DNA from: Lachnospiraceae bacterium | Lineage (GTDB): Bacteria > Bacillota > Clostridia > Lachnospirales > Lachnospiraceae | DNA: 64,000 nucleotides | Direction of reading: 5' to 3' | Assembly (NCBI GenBank): GCA_017449075.1 | Contig: JAFSKG010000013.1 | Span: forward strand, 1 to 64,000 | Part shown: positions 26,405 to 35,133 of the stretch, in pieces | Layout: every line of letters begins with the position of its first letter | Numbering within the stretch: the stretch's first letter is position 1 | Notes under the pieces: model-generated | Told to the model about the DNA's origin: nothing | Database searches by the model: none | Seen by the model: only the letters and a program-made list of their open reading frames with translations | Program-made: the position numbers and the translations under genes

Positions 26405-27653
26405 ACCAAGCGTTCATTACAGTTGCTCCATTTGCATCAAAGGCATATACCCCAGTGCCCCATGCTGCATCTGTAATTTGAAGTGTGGTATTTCTATACA
26501 TGGTTCCATATCCATTACCATTTTCAGGTTTAAAGTAATACCACGTACCATTTATGCATTGCCATCCAAGCAGCATCCTTCCGTCTCCGCCAAGATAATA
26601 CCAATATCCAGTCGAATTATCTTTGAACCATTGGTTTGCTAACATATAACCAGTGTCAGAAAATCTATAGTAACTTCCATCTATGAAATACCAAGTTCCT
26701 TTTAGAACTACACCATTACCTTGGTAATAAAACCTTCCGTTAGAATCTACATGCCAACCTATCTCAAGCCCTTGTGATATCTGTGGACTAGCTGTACTTG
26801 CATTTGTATTTGGAGAAATAGAAGTACCACCACCCGAATAATAGTTTGGATTTGTTTGACTGCTTTGTCCACCTTGATAATTTTGTGCACTTTGTCCGTT
26901 GTTATAATTCTGGTATTGACCAGTGGTATTTCCGTAAGGTGAAGGAACCATTTGATAATTGCTTGCACCGGTATTTGGATATAAATTATTTATACCATTA
27001 TTTGTTATATATCCAGGTCCATACTGCATACCATATTGCTGCTGATAATTATTGTTATTACCATAATTATATAATATTTGACCATTTGGTCCAATTATCG
27101 CATATTGATATCCATATGGTAAGTATCCAGGATTAACAACTCCCGGTCCATAATTATAATCAGTGCCACTACCAGATCCAGGTGTTGAACCACCAGGACT
27201 TATATCGTCTTCATCAACTGCAACTCCCGGATAGCTAGTCTTTGCAGTATACCAAGTACTATTGTCATATATTGCAACCCACTCACCATAGTTACCTTCA
27301 AGATTTACACCTCTAATCTGGAATTGATAATAACCAGTTGAGGTTATGTTGAATGTATATTCAGTCTCAGCAGGGTCAACATGCTGTATGCTGCCTTGAG
27401 TTTTGTATGTGTAAACAACACCAGTTGAAGCACTTATAGTGGTAACTCTCTTAAGTAATTGAATGTCATATCTTTTCCACTTTTCCGCATACACTGGCGC
27501 AACGAATGCGGCAGTACCATCAGAAGTTAACGAAAGATTATCAGCATTAAAAGATGGTATGGTAGGATCAAGTTTTGCAGCAAAACTACCTATGACGTTA
27601 ATCATAGTAATAATTAGTGTAAGCAAAAGCAATTTGATAATTTTCTTTTTCAT
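26361..27653 (-). CDS. Secreted protein with cell-wall-binding (choline-binding-type) repeats
   Basis: The 430-residue protein has a signal peptide ending near FAAKL (residue 27), a fibronectin-like or similar beta domain (about 35-130), a long Gly/Asn/Gln/Tyr-rich linker (about 150-285), and aromatic repeats at the C-terminus (about 295-430) such as GTWYFIDGSYYRFSDTGYM and GWQCINGTWYYFKPENG. These are the W/Y/G repeats that hold proteins on wall polymers in Gram-positive bacteria. No catalytic domain is visible, so it may act as scaffold or ligand binder. It lies between a secreted protease gene (12-bp gap) and the membrane protein gene it overlaps. Confidence 0.85.
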   Translation of the reverse strand: MKKKIIKLLLLTLIITMINVIGSFAAKLDPTIPSFNADNLSLTSDGTAAFVAPVYAEKWKRYDIQLLKRVTTISASTGVVYTYKTQGSIQHVDPAETEYTFNITSTGYYQFQIRGVNLEGNYGEWVAIYDNSTWYTAKTSYPGVAVDEDDISPGGSTPGSGSGTDYNYGPGVVNPGYLPYGYQYAIIGPNGQILYNYGNNNNYQQQYGMQYGPGYITNNGINNLYPNTGASNYQMVPSPYGNTTGQYQNYNNGQSAQNYQGGQSSQTNPNYYSGGGTSISPNTNASTASPQISQGLEIGWHVDSNGRFYYQGNGVVLKGTWYFIDGSYYRFSDTGYMLANQWFKDNSTGYWYYLGGDGRMLLGWQCINGTWYYFKPENGNGYGTMYRNTTLQITDAAWGTGVYAFDANGATVMNAWYGGYYYGRDGKRTN

Positions 27654-27664
27654 TGATCTTCCTC

Positions 27665-28903
27665 CTAAAAGTTACTAGCAATTACTAAAGAATTATAAAC
27701 ATTTAGCATGCCAGAACTTTTACTTAACCCCATCAAATTGTATATAGGGGTTGCCCCATTAATTATTATATTCTTATATAGTGATGCTGGTGCATTTGGA
27801 AACCTACTATGTATCATAGCACATACTGCTGATACAAAAGGTGCCGCCATACTCGTACCAGTCAAATAAGCAAAAGTATCTGAAGGTGTGGTACTAAGTA
27901 TAAATGTTCCCGGTGCAAAAACATCTACATACGAACCGTAATTTGCAGACACATATCTCGTCTGATCAAAACAGGCATTTGAAACAGTAATTATATTTGA
28001 ATAATTTAACTTAGCTGGATATACATCATTTTCATCAAGGCTATATCCATTAAAATTTGCTCCATTTCCTGCTGCAACTACAAATATCATATCCGGGCAA
28101 CTTCTAATAGCATTGTCTATTGATTCAGAATACTTGTATGATCCAAGAGAAAGGTTGCAAATACTTGCTCCATTATTTCTCGCATATATAATTGCATTCA
28201 CAACAGATGACACATAACCATTTTCATTAACGTCTAAAACTTTAAGTGGCATTATCTTGATATGTCGATCATATGCAAGTCCTTTAATACCTTGGTTATC
28301 ATGTTTGGCAACCATTATTCCAGCCGCATGTGTTCCGTGAACATCTATCACAGGATCTACAAATACATTTCCATTACCATGATGAAAATTATATCCATGT
28401 ATATCATCAATATATCCATTTAAGTCATCATCAATACCATTATTTGGAATCTCGTTTAGGTTTGTCCATACACTGTCTTTTAACTCAAAGTGATTAATAT
28501 CTACTCCTGTATCTATAACTGCAATAACAGTTTCTCTTTTGGCTGGATTACTCTGAAAAAATTTATATCCCATTTCCCAATTAATATCAAATCCTGAGAG
28601 TGCATATGCTGTATTCATTATATTTCCAACCACTCGAAAGTATTCTATATAATCAGCACTATCAAAAAACAGCAAATCATTTATACTCTTGTTGAAGTAA
28701 AATGGTGTGTGATTACTAGCAAGCAGTGATCTATCAACAAAAAAATTACCATTGTTTTTTAATCCCCACTGGTATGAATATAAATTATCACTATCATATT
28801 CGGTAAAACCAAAGCTTATTACTTGACATAAGATTAACACAACAAATAGCAGCCTACTTATATGTCTAGTGGCTTTTTTGGTCAATTTTTCTATTAATTG
28901 CAT
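27665..28903 (-). CDS. Secreted subtilisin-like serine protease (S8)
   Basis: The 412-residue protein has a signal-type N-terminus (LLFVVLILCQVISFGF) and a subtilase domain with the full catalytic set: Asp131 in VIDTGVD, His189 in HGTHAAG, Asn280 in AAGNG and Ser351 in GTSMAAP. A propeptide-like stretch of about 90 residues precedes the domain. It probably cleaves exported proteins at the surface, and the two downstream wall and membrane genes suggest a shared role. The ATG has no Shine-Dalgarno sequence and lies 9 bp after a -10 box, so the message may be leaderless. Confidence 0.9.
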   Translation of the reverse strand: MQLIEKLTKKATRHISRLLFVVLILCQVISFGFTEYDSDNLYSYQWGLKNNGNFFVDRSLLASNHTPFYFNKSINDLLFFDSADYIEYFRVVGNIMNTAYALSGFDINWEMGYKFFQSNPAKRETVIAVIDTGVDINHFELKDSVWTNLNEIPNNGIDDDLNGYIDDIHGYNFHHGNGNVFVDPVIDVHGTHAAGIMVAKHDNQGIKGLAYDRHIKIMPLKVLDVNENGYVSSVVNAIIYARNNGASICNLSLGSYKYSESIDNAIRSCPDMIFVVAAGNGANFNGYSLDENDVYPAKLNYSNIITVSNACFDQTRYVSANYGSYVDVFAPGTFILSTTPSDTFAYLTGTSMAAPFVSAVCAMIHSRFPNAPASLYKNIIINGATPIYNLMGLSKSSGMLNVYNSLVIASNF

Positions 28904-28912
28904 ATTTTATAT

Positions 28913-28941
28913 ATTATATAAGATTTGAAGTAATTTTGCAA
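28913..28941 (-). promoter_or_regulatory. Promoter of the subtilase gene
   Basis: On the minus strand TTGCAA (28936-28941) and TATAAT (28913-28918) are 17 bp apart. The predicted start of transcription is within a few bases of the ATG at 28903. Confidence 0.6.
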
Positions 28942-29038
28942 TATTTTAAGGCTTTTTCGCATGCTTTTTAGACTATAAAAAGCGCTAAAAATATAGGTAT
29001 TTATCATATAACCTTCCCAAAATGTAAAGATATTTTTA

Positions 29039-29067
29039 TTGTCAAATTTGCTTTACAGTAGTATAAT
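29039..29067 (+). promoter_or_regulatory. Promoter of the TAXI-TRAP operon
   Basis: TTGTCA at 29039-29044 and TATAAT at 29062-29067 are separated by 17 bp. This means the TTG at 29039 is part of the -35 box and not a start codon. A ribosome binding site AAAGGAG precedes the ATG at 29102. Together with the subtilase promoter it makes 28904-29101 a divergent control region. Confidence 0.75.
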
Positions 29068-29101
29068 AACAAAATATATTGTATGTATTAAAGGAGTAGT
29101 T

Positions 29102-30073
29102 ATGAAAAACTTTAAAAAAGTTATAAGTTTATTTTTAGTACTTATTGTAGTTGTTACATCATTTGCATGTAACAATGGTTCAGGTAGTGGTTCTATTAAA
29201 AAAATTACATTAGCATCAGGCGGCACATCTGGTACATATTATGGATTTTCAGGAGCAGTTGCATCAAGACTCAATGAAGTATTAAATAATGATATGAAAA
29301 TTAATGTAGTATCAACAGGTGCTTCAAAGGCAAATGCTCAAATGATTGATGCAGATGATGCACAAATCGCTATAATTCAAAACGACGTTATGGATTATGC
29401 ATATAAGGCAACTGATATGTTTGCTGGTCAACAACCTATGACTTCTTTTTCTGCTATTGCATCTGTATACCCAGAGTCAATTCAAATTATTGCAAATAAG
29501 TCAATTACTAGCATTGAACAATTAAAAGGAAAAAGAGTTTCAGTGGGTGATGCAGGTTCTGGTACTGAATTTAACACAAAGCAAATACTAGAAGCATATG
29601 GCATGGATATTGATAAAGATATTGTTAAAAACAATCAAAGTTTCGCAGATTCATGTGATTCATTAAAAAATGGTACACTTGATGCAGCATTTATCACTGC
29701 TGGTCACCCAACTGTAGCAGTCACAGAGCTTGCTACAAATTTTGACTTCAATATCTTACCAGTAGACGATTCACACGCTGCTACTCTCATGAGCAAATAT
29801 CAATTCTATACAAAAGTTAATATTGAAAAAGATTCTTACAGTGTATTGACAAATAATGTGCCAACTGTTGCAGTTATGGCTACATATATTGCTAACAATG
29901 GTCTTGACGAGGATACAGTTTATAAGTTTACTAAAGCATTATTTGAAGAAAAATCAAATATTATACATCAAAAGGCTGCACTTCTTGACAAGAACACTGG
30001 TGTTCAAGGAATATCAATTCCTTTCCACCCAGGTGCAGAGAAATATTATAAAGAACAAGGTGTACTCAAATAA
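29102..30073 (+). CDS. TAXI family TRAP transporter solute-binding lipoprotein
   Basis: The lipoprotein signal has the lipobox SFAC, and the mature part is a binding protein of the TAXI family: ITLASGGTSGTYYGFSGAVA at the start and VSVGDAGSGTEFNTKQILEAYG in the middle. It captures the solute outside the membrane for the fused permease encoded 0.5 kb downstream. TAXI proteins often bind dicarboxylates or glutamate-like compounds; the ligand here is not readable. The start at 29102 (323 residues) is set by the AAAGGAG site and the promoter that overlaps the longer frame. Confidence 0.93.
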   Translation: MKNFKKVISLFLVLIVVVTSFACNNGSGSGSIKKITLASGGTSGTYYGFSGAVASRLNEVLNNDMKINVVSTGASKANAQMIDADDAQIAIIQNDVMDYAYKATDMFAGQQPMTSFSAIASVYPESIQIIANKSITSIEQLKGKRVSVGDAGSGTEFNTKQILEAYGMDIDKDIVKNNQSFADSCDSLKNGTLDAAFITAGHPTVAVTELATNFDFNILPVDDSHAATLMSKYQFYTKVNIEKDSYSVLTNNVPTVAVMATYIANNGLDEDTVYKFTKALFEEKSNIIHQKAALLDKNTGVQGISIPFHPGAEKYYKEQGVLK

Positions 30074-30129
30074 TTATTTATATCAAAAAAGCTTATAAAA
30101 TTATAATTAATGCCATAGTTTTAATCACT

Positions 30130-30573
30130 ATGGCATTATTATTTTTTGTATCATGCAGCTCAAATAAAGTTGAAAATAAGAAGCTTATTTTGTATAATAA
30201 TGAATTAGGCAATGAAATTGCTAGTTTTCCAATAAGGGCCAATGACTACTTCTATGTAAAATTTACTCATTCAGTAAATATGAGCCCAGTAATTGACTAC
30301 TATAAGTTTAATAAGGATAATGAAATTTATGTATATAAGACAGTGTACTATAACTATGGAGCTGGTGTAGAAACAGAACTAGAAAATAACGAGACTTTAA
30401 GTTATGGACCTGATGGTTCAATGATTATTGAAAATATAGATAAAAAAATAGACCCCTTAACTTACTATCTTAGTGACATATTTGATCATAAACTCAGTAT
30501 AGCTGGCAAGGATGAAATAAGTCTTTGGGACATATGCGGCAAAAATATCTTAATAAATATTGTTATAAAATAA
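30130..30573 (+). CDS. DUF1850-family lipoprotein of the TRAP operon
   Basis: The mature part (about 135 residues) has the DUF1850 pattern with FTHSVNMSPVIDYYKF and a YGAGVETEL segment. DUF1850 genes typically lie between TAXI-binding protein and permease genes, as here; the function is unknown. Only ATG 30130 is a standard start, but it gives a signal peptide without positive charges and has no ribosome binding site. The frame stays open upstream to 30052 and encodes KKAYKIIINAIVLIT just before. AAGGTG at 30057-30062 lies 7 bases ahead of an ATA that overlaps the stop of the previous gene. The true start may therefore be a non-AUG codon near 30070-30076. Confidence 0.8.
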   Translation: MALLFFVSCSSNKVENKKLILYNNELGNEIASFPIRANDYFYVKFTHSVNMSPVIDYYKFNKDNEIYVYKTVYYNYGAGVETELENNETLSYGPDGSMIIENIDKKIDPLTYYLSDIFDHKLSIAGKDEISLWDICGKNILINIVIK

Positions 30574-30597
30574 ACCTGGAATAATCGTGGAGTAATT

Positions 30598-32550
30598 ATG
30601 GAAAATTTGAAGAAGAAATTATCAAAAGGTGAGGAAATAGTTAAAAATGAAAACTCTAAGACAAGAACCTTTGTTGGTATTCCCAACATTATAATGACTA
30701 TTATCTTAGTTTTCTTTTCACTTCTAAGTATCTATATTGTATTTTTGTCACCATTTGACACAAGAATTAATAGGGCATCATTTGTAGGTATGATAGTAGC
30801 ATGCATCTATCTCTTGTATCCTGTAAGTCAAAAAATTGAAAAGAGAATAAACCACATACCTGTTTATGACTTAATACTTGCTATCCTATCTCTCATATGC
30901 TATGGATATTTTGTATTCAACTGCAGATATATTATTGATGTGGGAATGAGGCTCACCCCTCTAATGATGTATATTGGTGGTCTTGGAGTTATTCTTACAC
31001 TTGAAGCCTGTAGAAGAGCTACAGGTATTCCAATAGTAATCGTTGCTTCATTCTTTATAATCTATGGCCTTATGAATAACTCATTAAAAAGAGTTATCTA
31101 TGATTTATTTTATACAACTGAAGGAGTCATAGGAACTCCTATAAGAGCCTGCACTGCTTTTATCTCACTCTTCGTAATCTTTGGTGCCTTCCTTGAAAGA
31201 ACAGGAATTTCAGATTTCTTTATAAATCTTGCTAACTCAATCGCTGGTCACTCTGTCGGAGGTCCTGCAAAGGTAGCAGTTATATCAAGTGCACTTTGTG
31301 GTATGGTGTCTGGTTCTTCAGTAGGTAATACTGTAACAACTGGTGCTATCACTATTCCACTTATGAAGAAAAATGGTTATAAACCAGAATTTGCTGGAGC
31401 CGTTGAAGCAGCCGCATCTACAGGTGGGCAAATAATGCCCCCTATAATGGGTGCTGCGGCATTCTTAATGATCGAATATACTAACAAAGAATATTCTTTC
31501 ATAGCACTTCGTGCCTGTCTTCCTGCTCTTCTATACTTCGCAGGAATATTTATATCAGTTCACCTTGAAGCAAGAAAACTTGGTCTCAAAGGTATACCAA
31601 AGTCTGAGCTTCCTAAATTTAAAGATGTAATAAAGTCTTGGTATCTTGTACTTCCACTTGTTACCCTAACTTACTTAATCATAAAATCCACTATGGCGAA
31701 AGCTGCACTCATAGCTATATTAGTTGCAATTGCTTTAAGTGTAGTTCGCGATATGTTCCTTGATTACAATGGGAAAGAGATTATAAGCGAAAAGAAAAAA
31801 GCTAAACTACTTGTCATCACTCAAACAACTCCTACTCTTATAATCAAGTCACTAGCAGCTGGCGCCAAAAGTGTTATCTCAGTTGGAATTGCATGTTCAG
31901 TTGCTGGAATAATTGCATGTATAATTACCACAACCGGAATCGGCACAGAACTTGTATCTGCAATTGTTGGTTTATCTAAAGGCAACATCCTAATAGGTAT
32001 GTTTCTAACTATGATAACTTGTATAATACTCGGTATGGGTGTTCCTACTACAGCCAACTATGTAATTATGGCTACAACATGCGCACCTATATTAATCGGG
32101 ATGAATATGAATGCATTTGCGGCACATATGTTTGTATTTTACTTTGGAATAGTTGCAGATATCACCCCTCCAGTTGCACTTGCAGCATATGCAGGTTCTG
32201 CAATTGCAAATGCATCACCAATTAAGACTGCAATCAATGCTACGCTTCTTGCAATTGCTGCGTTCATAGTTCCATACATCTTTGGTCTTAACCCTGCAAT
32301 GCTATTTATTGACACTAACCCAATTGAAGTTATCGTGATAATCATCACTTCACTTGTCGGAATCTTCGGCGTGTCAGCTGGTATAAGAGGTTTCATAATT
32401 AGACATATGAATCCATTGGAAAGAATTCTTATCATTATAAGCGGACTTTTACTTATCTACCCTGGAATAATTACAGATGTAATCGGACTTGTTACGATCG
32501 CTGCACTCGTGGCAATACAGAATAAAACTAAAAAGAAGATTCTAATCTAA
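30598..32550 (+). CDS. TRAP transporter permease, fused DctQM (TAXI type)
   Basis: The 650-residue protein combines the four-helix small and twelve-helix large TRAP permease subunits. The large part has the motifs GAFLERTGISDFF, SVGNTVTTGAITIPLMKK and GVPTTANYVIMA. TRAP permeases use an ion gradient (Na+ or H+) and a binding protein to drive uptake. The binding protein is the product of the first gene in this operon. The ATG at 30598 has GTGGAG upstream. A strong terminator follows the stop. Confidence 0.93.
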   Translation: MENLKKKLSKGEEIVKNENSKTRTFVGIPNIIMTIILVFFSLLSIYIVFLSPFDTRINRASFVGMIVACIYLLYPVSQKIEKRINHIPVYDLILAILSLICYGYFVFNCRYIIDVGMRLTPLMMYIGGLGVILTLEACRRATGIPIVIVASFFIIYGLMNNSLKRVIYDLFYTTEGVIGTPIRACTAFISLFVIFGAFLERTGISDFFINLANSIAGHSVGGPAKVAVISSALCGMVSGSSVGNTVTTGAITIPLMKKNGYKPEFAGAVEAAASTGGQIMPPIMGAAAFLMIEYTNKEYSFIALRACLPALLYFAGIFISVHLEARKLGLKGIPKSELPKFKDVIKSWYLVLPLVTLTYLIIKSTMAKAALIAILVAIALSVVRDMFLDYNGKEIISEKKKAKLLVITQTTPTLIIKSLAAGAKSVISVGIACSVAGIIACIITTTGIGTELVSAIVGLSKGNILIGMFLTMITCIILGMGVPTTANYVIMATTCAPILIGMNMNAFAAHMFVFYFGIVADITPPVALAAYAGSAIANASPIKTAINATLLAIAAFIVPYIFGLNPAMLFIDTNPIEVIVIIITSLVGIFGVSAGIRGFIIRHMNPLERILIIISGLLLIYPGIITDVIGLVTIAALVAIQNKTKKKILI

Positions 32551-32566
32551 TAAAAATATATCAAAT

Positions 32567-32596
32567 AAAAAAATGCACTTCATAGTGCATTTTTTT
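32567..32596. terminator. Bidirectional terminator between TRAP operon and rpmB
   Basis: ATGCACT (32573-32579) and AGTGCAT (32584-32590) form the stem around TCAT, with A-run before and T-run after. It serves the TRAP operon on the plus strand and rpmB on the minus strand; it overlaps the end of the rpmB frame. Confidence 0.85.
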
Positions 32597-32780
32597 ATGC
32601 TCTTTCAACTTTACCTGAGCGAAGGCATCTAGTACATACATAGCATTTCTTATTTCCTTCTTCAGTCTTTATAGTTACGTGTTTAAGATTAGCTTTGAAT
32701 GTTCTATTTGATTTTCTGTGAGAGTGACTAACGGCATTGCCAAATTTCACTCCCTTTTCACAAACCGCACACTTTGCCAT
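32595..32780 (-). CDS. rpmB: Ribosomal protein bL28
   Basis: This large-subunit protein has 61 residues. MAKCAVCEKGVKFGNAVSHS at the start and the Cys pairs CAVC and CYVCTRC near the end show the zinc-binding (C+) form. AGGAGGTGCCGT directly precedes the ATG at 32780. The gene is monocistronic between its own promoter and the bidirectional terminator. Confidence 0.95.
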   Translation of the reverse strand: MAKCAVCEKGVKFGNAVSHSHRKSNRTFKANLKHVTIKTEEGNKKCYVCTRCLRSGKVERA

Positions 32781-32828
32781 ACGGCACCTCCTATATATTA
32801 TGAAAATATAATCTCTTGTGAGCAACTT

Positions 32829-32857
32829 ATTATAGCACATTGAATGGCATTATGCAA
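32829..32857 (-). promoter_or_regulatory. Promoter of rpmB
   Basis: On the minus strand TTGCAT (32852-32857) and TATAAT (32829-32834) are 17 bp apart. The start is 42-50 bases upstream of the ATG at 32780. Confidence 0.7.
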
Positions 32858-32871
32858 GGAAAAATAGCAGC

Positions 32872-33252
32872 CTATGCATCGTAGCTATCTTTTATCTCCT
32901 CTATAGCCTCATTAACTTCTGGGTCATGTGCCCCTCTTTTTGTCAGTTTATCAACCATATCAGGGATTATATCAAGCGCCTTTGAAATTGGATCTTGGTC
33001 ACTTATACTTATAAGCTTAGTAAAGCCATTTTGGATAATAAGGCAAGCAATTGGTTTTACTTTACATCCCATACCACCGGCGTCCTTCTCAGAACTAAAA
33101 TCGCCAAATCCAGCCCCAACACTAGTTTCTAAAAATGGAATTATAGTTGTTTCTCCCACAGTATAAGGTTCTCCAACAACTTGCTGAGTATTAGCCACCG
33201 CAGCAACGCCATCAAATACTGCCTTGATATTTTCCATAATCTTATTTTCCAT
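32872..33252 (-). CDS. gerW: GerW family sporulation protein (YtfJ)
   Basis: The 126-residue protein has the GerW pattern VVGEPYTVGETTIIPF followed by a Gly-rich stretch (SVGAGFGDF, GGMGCKV) and PIACLIIQNG. In Bacillus GerW is made in the forespore and is needed for germination in some nutrient conditions; in other Firmicutes its role is open. AGGAGG precedes the ATG. The ytfI-like gene lies just upstream, as in Bacillus. Confidence 0.9.
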   Translation of the reverse strand: MENKIMENIKAVFDGVAAVANTQQVVGEPYTVGETTIIPFLETSVGAGFGDFSSEKDAGGMGCKVKPIACLIIQNGFTKLISISDQDPISKALDIIPDMVDKLTKRGAHDPEVNEAIEEIKDSYDA

Positions 33253-33273
33253 GGTATTCCTCCATTTGAGAAT

Positions 33274-33302
33274 ATTATAAAATATAAGTTAACATTTTAC
33301 AA
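33274..33302 (-). promoter_or_regulatory. Promoter of gerW
   Basis: TTGTAA (33297-33302) and TATAAT (33274-33279) on the minus strand are 17 bp apart, a vegetative-type promoter. I see no forespore sigma-factor motif, but cannot rule it out. Confidence 0.55.
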
Positions 33303-33312
33303 TATCTATTTA

Positions 33313-34104
33313 CTATTTCTTTTTAAATATAAAACTTCTGACCTTTTTATCAAATAACAAACTAAGAATTGGTCCAAATAATGTGATAAGTACTGGTCTA
33401 CCTATAAAAGTAATTTTATAAATATTTTCATCTTGATTATCAAATCTAAGTCTAATGTCATCTCCCAAGAATGAATATAAAGGCGCAGCAAAAGCCATAA
33501 TCATTCCTTTTCTATATGCGTCAGATCCATCATAACTTATATCAATTTTACACTTAGTTGGTTTTATTTTTTCAAGTACACTTATACCTTCAGCCACAAA
33601 TCTTTTAATCACATATATAAAATCTGTAGGAATTAAATTTTTAAACTTGTCTATAGCCTTGTCAAAACTATCAATCTTATTCTTCTTCTCGTCATCTGAA
33701 AGTTTCTCATCTTTTACACTTATATACTTCTTTTCATAATTCTTTGCACTTGAGAATAGTTTCTTCACTTCCTTTTTCCCACTTGCAACCTCTTTTTCTA
33801 TATCTTTATTTTTTATAAAACCTGTATCAGATATACTTTCCTTTTTCTTTTTCTCTTTTTTTTCACTTGAGTCAACAAGTTTCTTATTAAACAAAGTGAC
33901 AAGCAATCTGAATTTTGGCTCAAAGTTTAATTCTGCCTTAAACTTAATAATTAAGTATCTAAAGTCAACTATATAACATTTATCATTCTTATCAGTTAGC
34001 TCAATCTTATACTCAAATGGAATTATAAGCAACAAAAACAATATCAATGTAACAATCAACAAAATAACAAGAATTATAAATAATATTGTCCTCAAAATCA
34101 TCAT
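33313..34104 (-). CDS. DUF2953 membrane protein, YtfI-like
   Basis: The 263-residue protein has an N-terminal membrane segment (residues 5-28), a Lys-rich middle part (about 80-145) and a C-terminal alpha/beta part. The arrangement matches DUF2953 proteins such as Bacillus YtfI, which are cotranscribed with ytfJ (gerW); the function is not known. It is immediately upstream of gerW here too. The ATG overlaps the TGA of the cinA-like gene by 4 bp. Confidence 0.78.
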   Translation of the reverse strand: MMILRTILFIILVILLIVTLILFLLLIIPFEYKIELTDKNDKCYIVDFRYLIIKFKAELNFEPKFRLLVTLFNKKLVDSSEKKEKKKKESISDTGFIKNKDIEKEVASGKKEVKKLFSSAKNYEKKYISVKDEKLSDDEKKNKIDSFDKAIDKFKNLIPTDFIYVIKRFVAEGISVLEKIKPTKCKIDISYDGSDAYRKGMIMAFAAPLYSFLGDDIRLRFDNQDENIYKITFIGRPVLITLFGPILSLLFDKKVRSFIFKKK

Positions 34105-34559
34105 TTGATTATAGACCCTATATTTTCAAAAATAAATTCTGCAGTTTTATTTCTTACATCTTCACGAGTTCCTTTAATATTTAACTCATGAACTTTTACT
34201 TCATCAAGATAATTTATACCAACATATACCCTACCAACCGGCTTATCATCACAGACTGTAGGTCCTGCATTTCCAGTTGTAGATATACATATATCTCTTC
34301 CAGTAGTCATTTTAAGCTTTACTACCATATCTTTCGCTACTTCTTTAGAAACTACTCCGTACTTATCTATAAGTCCTGCATCCACACCAAGTATTGACAC
34401 TTTTGAGTCATTTGAATATACTACAAAGCTTTCTTTCAATATCTTTGAGCTACCATCTACATCAGTAATCATCTTTGATATGAGCCCACCAGTAATTGAC
34501 TCTGCGGTTGATACAGTCAGTTCTCTTTCTATCATCTTTTTTACAACATCAGTGTACAT
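34101..34559 (-). CDS. CinA C-terminal domain protein (NMN amidohydrolase type)
   Basis: The 152-residue protein equals only the C-terminal PncC domain of CinA. Motifs are STAESITGGLISKMITDVDG and ISTTGNAGP. It hydrolyses nicotinamide mononucleotide to NaMN in NAD recycling. The N-terminal ADP-ribose pyrophosphatase domain is missing, as in the free-standing PncC form. It shares one base with the stop of pgsA. Confidence 0.88.
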   Translation of the reverse strand: MYTDVVKKMIERELTVSTAESITGGLISKMITDVDGSSKILKESFVVYSNDSKVSILGVDAGLIDKYGVVSKEVAKDMVVKLKMTTGRDICISTTGNAGPTVCDDKPVGRVYVGINYLDEVKVHELNIKGTREDVRNKTAEFIFENIGSIIK

Positions 34560-35125
34560 TAATCTAAAAATACATCCTTACTTTTTATAATATAGTCTAT
34601 AAGCGATATAATAACAAATAATGTAGATAGATAAAACAATCCATAAGTTATGTAATATGCAAGGTTATTGATTTTATAAAAGTGAAAAAGAATTAGGACA
34701 AGTGAAACCATCTGTGTAGAGGTCTTAAGTTTACCCCAGATAGATGCAGCAATAACAATTCCTTTCTCAAGTGCTATAAGTCTAATTGAAGATATAGTGA
34801 GTTCTCTAAGTACAACTATAAGCGTGCAGAGATAATTAACTTCCTTGCTTTCTGTCAAAAGCATCATGGCAGTTATCACGAGCATCTTATCTGCAAGTGG
34901 GTCCATCAATTTTCCAAAATTTGTTATAAGATTTCTCTCTCTTGCAATTTTACCATCAAAGTAATCAGTAACTGAAGCTGCTACAAAAATAGCTGCAGCA
35001 ATAGCACGATATATATTTATTCCGTTGTAATGAACGCCATTTCCTAAAGTTCCAAGTACAAAAAAAACTATAAATATTGGTATTGCTATTACTCTTGACA
35101 ATGTCAACTTATTTGGTAAATTCAT
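34559..35125 (-). CDS. pgsA: CDP-diacylglycerol-glycerol-3-phosphate phosphatidyltransferase
   Basis: PgsA makes phosphatidylglycerol phosphate, the committed step for acidic phospholipids. The 188-residue protein has several membrane segments and the CDP-alcohol transferase signature in DYFDGKIARERN and GKLMDPLADK with all Asp residues. The product also feeds Lgt, whose gene is elsewhere in the window. It follows rimO by 8 bp. Confidence 0.93.
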   Translation of the reverse strand: MNLPNKLTLSRVIAIPIFIVFFVLGTLGNGVHYNGINIYRAIAAAIFVAASVTDYFDGKIARERNLITNFGKLMDPLADKMLVITAMMLLTESKEVNYLCTLIVVLRELTISSIRLIALEKGIVIAASIWGKLKTSTQMVSLVLILFHFYKINNLAYYITYGLFYLSTLFVIISLIDYIIKSKDVFLD

Positions 35126-35133
35126 ATAAACTC

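Noticed and set aside
29039..29101. TTG start at 29039 for the TAXI-binding protein
   Set aside because: The TTG is part of the -35 box of a good promoter; the ATG at 29102 has AAAGGAG and a normal signal peptide.
34101..34559. Truncated cinA pseudogene
   Set aside because: The free-standing C-terminal amidase domain is a known complete protein, and the frame is intact and coupled to its neighbours.
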